A stretch of DNA of 64,000 bases from AP-15 sp963712825 (lineage in GTDB: Bacteria; Pseudomonadota; Alphaproteobacteria; ATCC43930; CGMCC-115725). A program made the position numbers and the translations under genes. The stretch is from the NCBI GenBank assembly GCA_963712825.1, contig CAVQJP010000002.1, positions 248,001-312,000 on the forward strand. The letters are read 5' to 3'. Position 1 is the first letter of the stretch. Each line of letters opens with the position of its first letter. Under the pieces are notes generated by a model that saw nothing but the letters and a program-made list of their open reading frames with translations, had not been told where the DNA came from and searched no databases. Positions 8,699 through 15,863 of the stretch are shown in pieces.

Positions 8699-9269
8699 CC
8701 TCGCCCGTTTCGCCCGCCGCCTGCGCCTGGATGTCGCCCGAAATCTGGCCGCCGCACTCGATCTCGATCTGGCCGTAGCGGATCGTTCCCGACACCCGCC
8801 CGGTCGCCTTTATCAGCAGCCGCTTGCGGACGACGAGGTTGCCCTCGAAACGGCCCCTGACCTCGGCGTCCTCGATCGAGGCCGAGCCTTTGAACAACCC
8901 GCCCTCGGCGATGTCGACGTCGCGGCAATTGGTCAAATTCGCCTCGACGCTGCCCTCGATAAAGAGCTTGTCGCAGGAATTTATCTCCCCCGACAAGGTG
9001 ATCTCGCGGCCGACGCTGAGGCGGCGCATTTCGCCCTCGGGCTTGGACCGGTCGACCGTCTCGAACGGGCGGCGCAGCGGCAATTCGCCCGCTCGCGGCA
9101 GATCGGCTGCCCGCGCCAGATCAGGGGCGCGCGGCGGCATTCCGGGCGGTCTGACCGGAGCGCTGGGCGGCGCGCCGAGCGGCCGCGCGGGCTTTGACGG
9201 AATGCCCAAATCGTCGGACAACTCTGCCATTTTTCGGTCCTCTGTCTCGCTTCGCTTGCGGCTGAACAT
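8655..9269 (-). CDS. bactofilin (polymer-forming cytoskeletal protein)
   Basis: Bactofilins form nucleotide-independent filaments at the inner membrane and help place cell-wall enzymes. The 204-residue product has a Pro-rich disordered N-terminus to about residue 80. A right-handed beta-helix core follows, with short repeating turns (SVGREITLSGEINSCDKLFIEGSVEANL, here abbreviated by its ends SVGREITLSG and FIEGSVEANL, and GRFEGNLVVRKRLLIKATG ending in YGQIEIECGGQISGDI). The MFSRKRS start is typical of the family; ATG 9230 has a better AGGA. No M23 peptidase neighbour, which often accompanies bactofilins, is present. Confidence 0.9.
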   Translation of the reverse strand: MFSRKRSETEDRKMAELSDDLGIPSKPARPLGAPPSAPVRPPGMPPRAPDLARAADLPRAGELPLRRPFETVDRSKPEGEMRRLSVGREITLSGEINSCDKLFIEGSVEANLTNCRDVDIAEGGLFKGSASIEDAEVRGRFEGNLVVRKRLLIKATGRVSGTIRYGQIEIECGGQISGDIQAQAAGETGEASPDAVPLPVRAAG

Positions 9270-9305
9270 GGGTCGGACACCCGCTCGGGTTAGTTCCGGG
9301 ATCGT

Positions 9306-9998
9306 CTAAACCGCAGACCGAGCCGCCGGCAGCGGCGCAATCCCCGGCAACGCTTCGAACACGTGCACCATAAAGGCGGTGGCGATCACCGGCGCCACGA
9401 GGTTGACGAGCGGCAGCGCGAACAGGCCGGCAACGACCACCCCGCCCACAAAGACATGGCCGGCAAAACGACGGCGCAGTGATTTCGCCGCCGCCGCGTC
9501 GAGCCGTCTCAATGCCACCGCTTCGAAATACCCCCGCCCGAAAAGATAGCCGTTCAGAGCCAAAAAGAGAATGAGATTTATGCCCGGAACCAGCAGATAG
9601 AGCGGCAGCGCAACGATGTTGAGCAGCGTCGCCGCCGCGGTCAGCCGCAAGGTCACGGCGACGACGTCGCCCCATGGCTGGCGCCGCGGCGGACCCAGCC
9701 CGGGATAGTCGAGGGCTTCGACCGCGGCGGCAACCCGATCGACAAAGAGCCCCAGGATCACGCTCGCGACCGCCGGAAACAAGAGCCAGCTCAGCACCAG
9801 CGCGGCGAGCCCGCCCACCAGGTCGACGAGCCAGTCGAGCGGCCGCCACCCGAAGACCGTCGCGTCATAAAGTACGGCGGCGATCGCAAGCCACAACAGC
9901 ACAAAGACCAGCACCGCGAGGCCGAGACCCAGCGCCGCGATCCGCCGCAACGGCGGCGCCCGCAACACCAGAACCGCGCGGATCAGGGCGGTGAGCAT
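9306..9998 (-). CDS. EI24/CysZ-like membrane protein
   Basis: A 230-residue polytopic protein with four to six hydrophobic segments, broad at residues 20-45, 60-85, 115-150 and 185-215. The central PGINLILFLALNGYLFGRGYFEAVALRR closely fits the EI24 domain (NGYLxGREYFE pattern; the stretch is given only as recognisable core NGYLFGRGYFEAVALRR). CysZ relatives move sulfate inward, but sulfate transport is not established for this branch. It is on the same strand as, and upstream of, the bactofilin gene (36 bp gap). Confidence 0.85.
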   Translation of the reverse strand: MLTALIRAVLVLRAPPLRRIAALGLGLAVLVFVLLWLAIAAVLYDATVFGWRPLDWLVDLVGGLAALVLSWLLFPAVASVILGLFVDRVAAAVEALDYPGLGPPRRQPWGDVVAVTLRLTAAATLLNIVALPLYLLVPGINLILFLALNGYLFGRGYFEAVALRRLDAAAAKSLRRRFAGHVFVGGVVVAGLFALPLVNLVAPVIATAFMVHVFEALPGIAPLPAARSAV

Positions 9999-10057
9999 AG
10001 GGCGGCCTTCTAGCGCAACCGTGCGCCCGGCGCCAGCAGTGCCGGTCCGTCGTTCAA

Positions 10058-10315
10058 ATGCGGGATGTTCTCGATTGGCTGCTCGGCGCCGGCACCGGGA
10101 ACAGCACCGACGCGCTTGATATCATCGTCAAGCACCATGTAGCGGGCTATATCAGCAATATGGAGGTCAACCCCGAAACGGTGGTTCGTAAGCTCGTCTC
10201 GCTCCCGTGCGCGGTGCTTCGGCGGATCGCCAATTCCCGCTCGGAAAATCGCATCGCTGTCGAACTCGGTCTCGCAGCGGCACAGCCTCGGGAGGCGGGC
10301 GATGGCGGCATTTGA
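10058..10315 (+). CDS. possible small protein upstream of DUF1640 gene
   Basis: An 85-residue frame with GC-rich third positions. It reads like a soluble helical protein (MRDVLDWLLGAGTG, then DALDIIVKHHVAGYI). It overlaps the start of the DUF1640 gene by 14 bases, as translationally coupled genes do. No convincing ribosome binding site and no family recognised; an open frame also runs on the opposite strand, so this is tentative. Confidence 0.3.
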   Translation: MRDVLDWLLGAGTGNSTDALDIIVKHHVAGYISNMEVNPETVVRKLVSLPCAVLRRIANSRSENRIAVELGLAAAQPREAGDGGI

Positions 10316-10643
10316 CACCCTGCGCGCCGCGCGGCGGCTCAAAGAAGCGGGCGCCTCCGACCAGGTCGCCGAGGCAATCGCCGAGACCATCGGCGACGCG
10401 CGCACGACCGATCTGGCGCAATTGGCGACCAAGACCGATCTTGCGGTGTTGCGCGCCGATCTTGCGGTGTTGCGCGCCGATTTTGCGACGTTGCGCGCCG
10501 ATGTTGAGGCGCGGATCGCGGCGGTCGAAGCGCGGCTGATCAAATGGCTGATCGGTGTCGGCGTTGCCGCCTCGGTTGCGATTGTCGGCGCGCTGTCCGG
10601 CGTCATTTGGGCCGCTACCCAGGCGCTGCTGCACGCGCGTTGA
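10302..10643 (+). CDS. DUF1640/CCDC90-like coiled-coil membrane protein
   Basis: A 113-residue protein with the layout of the DUF1640 family: an N-terminal helix (FDTLRAARRLKEAGASDQVAEA), a coiled coil (about residues 45-78) and one C-terminal membrane helix (about 80-108, WLIGVGVAASVAIVGALSG). The family shares a domain with the mitochondrial MCU regulator MCUR1/CCDC90, but the bacterial function is unknown. The coiled coil contains three consecutive LAVLRAD-type heptads encoded by near-identical 21-bp units. GGAGGCGGGCG precedes the ATG. Confidence 0.85.
   Translation: MAAFDTLRAARRLKEAGASDQVAEAIAETIGDARTTDLAQLATKTDLAVLRADLAVLRADFATLRADVEARIAAVEARLIKWLIGVGVAASVAIVGALSGVIWAATQALLHAR
10440..10502 (+). 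repeat. three tandem 21-bp units inside the coiled coil
   Basis: Units at 10440, 10461 and 10482 encode LAVLRAD, LAVLRAD and FATLRAD. The first two differ by no base; the third differs in three positions. One unit is exactly one coiled-coil heptad, so copy-number change would lengthen the coil without breaking its register. Confidence 0.85.
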
Positions 10644-10875
10644 CCCCTCGGTCGAGCACCGGCATTCGTGCCGCCGAGCAACTGCGCCAATCGCCTCTAT
10701 CGCAGCGCTGCCGCCCGGCCGATCCCCGGATCGGCAGTCGCGTCCGTTCCGCCGCTGGGTTCGCGGCCTTCCGTCGGGAATTCCTGCGCGCGCGACCGAT
10801 CGCGAACCAACCCGATATCGGCAACGTTCTCCCCTTTGCCCGCCGCGTCCTGACGGGTCAATCCGAGGTACCGAA

Positions 10876-11082
10876 ATGTCGAAAGAGACGCACACCAGGG
10901 CCGCCGAGCATCACGACACCGCCGCCAAGGCGCACCGTACCGCGGCCGAGCACCACGACAAGGGCGACCACGAGACCGCTCATCGCCACTCGACGACGGC
11001 GCACGAGCATTCGACCCAGGCGCATCAGCGCTCAACCGAGGCGCACAAGAGCAGTAGCGAGCAGCGCCCGGCTAAGAAATAA
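10876..11082 (+). CDS. small His/Ala/Glu-rich hydrophilic protein
   Basis: 68 residues, very polar, no hydrophobic core. It is built of degenerate repeats of the type AAEHHDTAAKAHR and HSTTAHEHSTQAHQR, spaced about 11-12 residues, ending in SSSEQRPAKK. Histidine is strongly over-represented. Similar small repeats occur in alphaproteobacteria without known role; amphipathic helices, metal binding or a stress role are only guesses. The ATG follows GAGG at spacing eight. The open frame upstream to 10555 is unlikely to be translated. Confidence 0.65.
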   Translation: MSKETHTRAAEHHDTAAKAHRTAAEHHDKGDHETAHRHSTTAHEHSTQAHQRSTEAHKSSSEQRPAKK

Positions 11083-11184
11083 TCGGCGCGCTCTGCGGGA
11101 TGGTGGACAACACCGCCCCGCAGAGCGTTCGCGCAAACCGTGCCGGCCATTTGGCCCCGGGCGCTACGAGGCACAGGGGGACAG

Positions 11185-13329
11185 ATGGCCGCCGCAAAAA
11201 CCGAAATTCTGGTCCGGGAAGGTCTGCCGCACCCGCTGGGCGCCACCTGGGACGGCGAGGGGGTAAATTTCGCACTGTTTTCGGCGAACGCGACCAAGGT
11301 CGAGCTGTGCCTTTTCGACAATTCCGGGGCCCGCGAGACCGCGCGCATCGAGCTTCCCGAATACACCGACGAGATCTGGCACGGCTATCTGCCGGGTGTG
11401 CGCCCCGGGACGATCTACGGCTACCGGGTGCACGGCCCCTACGAGCCCGACAGCGGCCACCGCTTCAATCCGAACAAGCTCGTGCTCGACCCCTATGCCC
11501 GCGGCCATTTCGGCGATTTGCAATGGGACCCGGCGGTGTTCGGATATCAGCTCGAATCCGAGGACGACACTACTTTCGACGAGCGCGACAGCGCGCCCTT
11601 TATGCCGAAATCCGTCGTCGTCGACCCGAATTTCGACTGGAAGGGCGAAGCCGAGCGGCGCTTTGTGCGGTGGGACCACACCGTCGTCTACGAGATGCAC
11701 CTGCGCGGCTACACCAAGCTTCACCCAAAATTGCCAAAGGAGTGGCGCGGCACTTACAAAGGCCTGTCAAACGAGGTGATCGATTACATCCGCTCGCTCG
11801 GCGTGACCTCGGTCGAGCTGTTGCCGGTGCACACCTTTATCAACGACAGCCAGCTCCTCGACAAGGGCCTGACCAATTACTGGGGCTACAACTCGATCGG
11901 TTTCTTCGCCCCGGACCCGCGCTACGCCCATGAGCGCGAGCAGACCCTGCGCGAATTCAAGGAGATGGTGGCGCGCCTGCACGATGCCGGGCTCGAGGTC
12001 ATTCTCGATGTCGTCTACAACCACACCGCCGAAGGCAACGAGCGCGGCCCGACCCTGTCCTTCAAGGGCATCGACAACGCCTCCTATTACCGGCTGCTGC
12101 CCGATCAGCCGCGCTACTACATCAATGACACCGGCACCGGCAACACCCTGAACTTGAGCCACATGCGGGTCATTCAGATGGTCGCCGACAGCCTGCGCTA
12201 CTGGGCCGGCGAAACCCATGTCGACGGCTTTCGCTTTGACCTCGGCACGATCCTCGCCCGCGAGCCCAACGGCTTCGACAATCAGAGCGGGTTTTTGAAA
12301 GCCTGCTGCCAGGACCCCGAGCTGCGCACCGTCAAGCTGATCGCCGAGCCTTGGGATTGCGGCCCGGGCGGTTACCAGGTCGGCGCCTTTCCGCCGGGAT
12401 GGGCCGAGTGGAACGACAAGTTCCGCGATGTCGTGCGCGACTTTTGGCGCGGTGCGGCGCCGGCGAGCGCGCTGTCGCCGCGCCTGTCCGCGTCGGCCGA
12501 CCTGTTCGACCATCGCGGCCGCAAGCCGTGGGCGAGCGTCAACTTTGTCACCGCCCATGACGGGTTCACGCTAAACGACCTCGTCTCCTACAATGAAAAG
12601 CACAATGAGGCGAATGGCGAGGACAACCGCGACGGCACCTCCGACAACCGTTCATGGAATTGCGGCGCCGAAGGCCCGACCGACGACCCCGAAATCAATG
12701 CATTGCGCGCCCGCCAGATGCGCAACATTCTCGGCACGCTCCTGTTGTCGCAAGGGACGCCGATGCTGCTCGCCGGCGACGAGTTCGCCCGCAGCCAGAA
12801 CGGCAACAACAACGCCTATTGCCAGGACAGCGAGATCAGCTGGGTCAATTGGGACATCGGCGAAAAAGGCCGGTCCCTGATCGGCTTTGTCCAGAAGCTG
12901 ACGGCATTGCGCCACAAATACCCGATCCTGCGCCGCAGCCGGTTTCTGACCGGCAACTACAACGAGGAGCTCGGGGTCAAGGACCTGACCTGGGTCAACG
13001 CGTCCGGCGCCGAGATGAAGCCCGAGGAATGGGGCGACATGAGCATGGAATGCTTTGGCATGCTGATGGACGGCCGCGCCCAGCCGACCGGCATCCGTCG
13101 GCGCGGCGAGGACGCGACCTTGCTGATGGTGCTGAACGCCTATCACGACCTGGTCGGGTTTACCCTGCCGGAGACGGCGGGCGGCTCGCAATGGTCGTTG
13201 TTGATCGACACCAATCTAACCGACGGCGCCGAGCTTGGCGCGTTTGCGACCGGCGACGTCTACGGCGCCACCGGCCGCTCGCTGCTGCTGTTCGTGCTCG
13301 ACCCCAAAGCCGCGCCCGGCGCCAGGTAA
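11185..13329 (+). CDS. glgX: glycogen debranching enzyme GlgX (GH13)
   Basis: Hydrolyses alpha-1,6 branches of glycogen after phosphorylase action. 714 residues, family-normal. The N-terminal CBM48-like domain (residues 8-110, GATWDGEGVNFALFSANA) is followed by the GH13 barrel. Catalytic residues fit Asp352 (DGFRFDLG), Glu388 (IAEPWD) and Asp459 (TAHDGFTL). Glycogen-debranching signatures such as LLPVHTFINDSQLLDKGLTN (ends given) and NNAYCQD are present. ATG 11185 follows AGGGGGAC; an in-frame upstream codon at 11140 is less likely. No other glycogen gene is in the window. Confidence 0.96.
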   Translation: MAAAKTEILVREGLPHPLGATWDGEGVNFALFSANATKVELCLFDNSGARETARIELPEYTDEIWHGYLPGVRPGTIYGYRVHGPYEPDSGHRFNPNKLVLDPYARGHFGDLQWDPAVFGYQLESEDDTTFDERDSAPFMPKSVVVDPNFDWKGEAERRFVRWDHTVVYEMHLRGYTKLHPKLPKEWRGTYKGLSNEVIDYIRSLGVTSVELLPVHTFINDSQLLDKGLTNYWGYNSIGFFAPDPRYAHEREQTLREFKEMVARLHDAGLEVILDVVYNHTAEGNERGPTLSFKGIDNASYYRLLPDQPRYYINDTGTGNTLNLSHMRVIQMVADSLRYWAGETHVDGFRFDLGTILAREPNGFDNQSGFLKACCQDPELRTVKLIAEPWDCGPGGYQVGAFPPGWAEWNDKFRDVVRDFWRGAAPASALSPRLSASADLFDHRGRKPWASVNFVTAHDGFTLNDLVSYNEKHNEANGEDNRDGTSDNRSWNCGAEGPTDDPEINALRARQMRNILGTLLLSQGTPMLLAGDEFARSQNGNNNAYCQDSEISWVNWDIGEKGRSLIGFVQKLTALRHKYPILRRSRFLTGNYNEELGVKDLTWVNASGAEMKPEEWGDMSMECFGMLMDGRAQPTGIRRRGEDATLLMVLNAYHDLVGFTLPETAGGSQWSLLIDTNLTDGAELGAFATGDVYGATGRSLLLFVLDPKAAPGAR

Positions 13330-13414
13330 ACACCGGCCGTCCAGTTCGCCGCCGGGTCCGGCCTGACGACCGGACCCGTGGGCTCGCTATGACAACTCGC
13401 GGTCTGCCGCGGAC

Positions 13415-15706
13415 CTATTCGGCGGCGCGGCGCAGCGGCTCCTGCGCGTCGAGGGCGGCGCGCAACCGCGGCGGCGACATCGGCAGGTCGCGCATGCGGA
13501 TCCCGGTCGCCGCGGCGATCGCATTGGCGACCGCGGCCATCGGCGGCACGATGGGCACCTCGCCGACGCCGCGCGCGCCAAACGGGTGGCGCGGGTTCGG
13601 GACCTCGACCATGACCGCCTCGATCATCGGCATGTCGGAGGCGACCGGGCAGCGGTAGTCGAGAAAGCCCGGATTTTCGAGCCGGCCGTCCTTGTCGTAG
13701 ATGTATTCCTCGTTCAACGCCCAGCCGACACCCTGGGTCACGCCGCCCTGGATCTGCCCTTCGACATAGGAAGGATGGATCGCACGGCCGACGTCCTGGA
13801 CCGCGGTATAGCGCAGGATTTTGACTGCCCCGGTCTCGGGATCCACCTCGACATCGCAGATATGGGTGGCAAAGCCGGGGCCGGCACCCTGCGCGTTGAT
13901 CGACACCTCGGCGGTGATCGGCCCGCCGGTGCGCCCCGATTTGAGCGCGATGTCGGCGAGCGGCAATGGCTCGAAGCTGCCGGCGTTGGCGCCCGCCGGA
14001 TAGGCGCAGCCGTCGCGCCACTCGACCGCCTCGGGGCTGATGTCCCAGATCATCGCCGCGCGCTTTTTGAGCTCGTCGACGACCTTCTCGGCCGCCTGGG
14101 TTGCCGCCATCCCGGTCGCGAAGGTGACGCGGCTGCCGCCGGTCAGAAACGAAAACGCGATCGAGCTGGTGTCGCCGACGATCGGGCGCACCTTTTCGAC
14201 CGGGATGCCGAGCACCTCGGCCGCCATCATCGCGATCGAGGCGCGCGAGCCGCCGATATCGGGGTTGCCCGACACGACGACGGCGGTGCCGTCCTCGTTG
14301 ATGTGGACCGCCGCACTCAACTCGCCGCCGATGTTGAACCAGAAGCCGGAGGCGACGCCGCGCCCCTGGTTGGGGCCGAGCTTTTCCTTCAGGTGCGGGT
14401 GGTTCTTGGCCGCCTCGACCGTGTCGGCGTAGCCGATATTGACAAAGGTCGGCCCGTGCACCGTCTTGGTGCCGTCCTTGGCGGCGTTCATTTCGCGCAG
14501 CAGGAGCGGGTCGATGTTCAGCTCGCGCGCCAGTTCGTCAACGCAGCTTTCGACGCCATAGGACGAGATCGGCGCGCCGGGGGCGCGATAGGCCGCGACC
14601 TTGGGCCGGTTCGACACGACGTCGTAGCCGACGATGTCGGCGTTCGGAATGTCGTACATCGCAAAACCGCACATGCATCCCGGCCCGACCGGCGACCCCG
14701 GGAAGGCGCCCGCCTGGTATTTGAGCTCGAGCTGCCCGGCGACGATGCGGCCGTCGCGCTTGGCGCCGAGCTTGACCTCGACGACCCCGCCCGAGGTCGG
14801 CCCGGTGCCGCGGAACACCTCCTCGCGGCTCATCACCATCTTGATCGGACGCCCGGTCTTCTTGGCCAGGGCCAGCGCCACCGGCTCCAGATAGACCAGG
14901 GTCTTGCCGCCGAACCCGCCGCCGATCTCGGCCGGGATCGCGCGGATCTGCGAGATGTCGATGCCGAGCAGCTTGGCGCAATAGGCGCGCACCATAAACT
15001 GGCCCTGGCTCGAGCTCCAGATCGTGCACTGGCCGTCGGCCGCCATCGACACGACACAGGCATGCGGCTCGATATAGGCCTGGTGCACCGGCTTTGTCGT
15101 ATACCGCCGCTCGATGATGACGTCCGCCTCGCGGAACCCGGCCTCGATGTCGCCCTTCGAGAAGCGGATTTCCTTGGCGACGTTCGACGGGTGGGTCGGT
15201 TTCGGGTCGACGCCCTGGGTGAAGAGGTCGTCGTGCAATATCGGCGCGCCGGGCTTCATCGCGTCTTCGACGTCAATGACGTGCGGCAGCACGTGGTACT
15301 CGACCTCGATCAGCTCGCAGGCCTGCTCGGCGATCGCCGCCGAGGTCGCGGCGACTGCGGCAACCGCGTGGCCGTCATAGAGCACCTTGTCGCGCGCCAT
15401 GCAGTTGCGCGACAGGTCGCGGAAATTCATCGGCCCTTCGCCGACAAAGGCTTCCTCCGACGCGATCGGCGGAAAGTCGTCCGCGGTCACGATGCCTTTC
15501 ACCCCGGGCAGTGCCAGCGCCTTGTCGATGTTGACCGACAGGATGCGGGCATGGGCGTGCGGGCTGCGCTTCACTTTGCCCCACAGCATGCCGGGCATGA
15601 CCATGTCGGCGCCGAAATTGGCGCGGCCGGTGACTTTGTCGACGCCGTCCGGACGAATGGGACGGGTGCCGACGACTTTTTGAAATTCCTTCGGCATGTA
15701 CGTCAT
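13415..15706 (-). CDS. molybdenum hydroxylase large subunit, copy 2
   Basis: Moco-binding catalytic subunit of the xanthine dehydrogenase/CO dehydrogenase family, 763 residues. Seen: N-terminal aldehyde-oxidase a/b hammerhead domain (VTGRANFGADMVMPGM), QAYIEPHACV, IPAEIGGGFGGKT, the active-site loop AYRAPGAP near residue 380, and the C-terminal GARGVGEVPIVPP with the catalytic Glu. The loop is not AYRCSFR, so this is not a form I CO dehydrogenase. It is a close tandem paralogue of the next gene upstream (identical length, mostly identical motifs). The likely substrate is an aromatic or heteroaromatic acid or thioester, but it cannot be named. Confidence 0.93.
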   Translation of the reverse strand: MTYMPKEFQKVVGTRPIRPDGVDKVTGRANFGADMVMPGMLWGKVKRSPHAHARILSVNIDKALALPGVKGIVTADDFPPIASEEAFVGEGPMNFRDLSRNCMARDKVLYDGHAVAAVAATSAAIAEQACELIEVEYHVLPHVIDVEDAMKPGAPILHDDLFTQGVDPKPTHPSNVAKEIRFSKGDIEAGFREADVIIERRYTTKPVHQAYIEPHACVVSMAADGQCTIWSSSQGQFMVRAYCAKLLGIDISQIRAIPAEIGGGFGGKTLVYLEPVALALAKKTGRPIKMVMSREEVFRGTGPTSGGVVEVKLGAKRDGRIVAGQLELKYQAGAFPGSPVGPGCMCGFAMYDIPNADIVGYDVVSNRPKVAAYRAPGAPISSYGVESCVDELARELNIDPLLLREMNAAKDGTKTVHGPTFVNIGYADTVEAAKNHPHLKEKLGPNQGRGVASGFWFNIGGELSAAVHINEDGTAVVVSGNPDIGGSRASIAMMAAEVLGIPVEKVRPIVGDTSSIAFSFLTGGSRVTFATGMAATQAAEKVVDELKKRAAMIWDISPEAVEWRDGCAYPAGANAGSFEPLPLADIALKSGRTGGPITAEVSINAQGAGPGFATHICDVEVDPETGAVKILRYTAVQDVGRAIHPSYVEGQIQGGVTQGVGWALNEEYIYDKDGRLENPGFLDYRCPVASDMPMIEAVMVEVPNPRHPFGARGVGEVPIVPPMAAVANAIAAATGIRMRDLPMSPPRLRAALDAQEPLRRAAE

Positions 15707-15768
15707 GAAAACCTCGTTTCCGCTGTACCGTCATCCCGGCGAATGCTGGCGCCGGAGGAATGTTTCGG

Positions 15769-15857
15769 TGTCATTGCGAGCGCAGCGACGCGATCTCGTG
15801 CCGGTGGTGCACTGTTGGATCGAGATTGCTTCGTCGCTCCGCTCCTCGCAATGACGA
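15769..15857. repeat. REP-like inverted repeat between the two large-subunit genes
   Basis: An imperfect inverted repeat with arms TCATTGCGAGCGCAGCGACG and CGTCGCTCCGCTCCTCGCAA, about 30 bp each, separated by about 25 bases. This is a well-known type of dispersed palindromic sequence in alphaproteobacterial intergenic regions. It could stabilise the upstream mRNA or lower expression of the second large subunit. Confidence 0.75.
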
Positions 15858-15863
15858 AGCCGC

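Noticed and set aside
10010..10690. 226-codon minus-strand frame antisense to DUF1640
   Set aside because: Its middle is made of Ser/Ala/Arg repeats that mirror the 21-bp coding repeat on the other strand.
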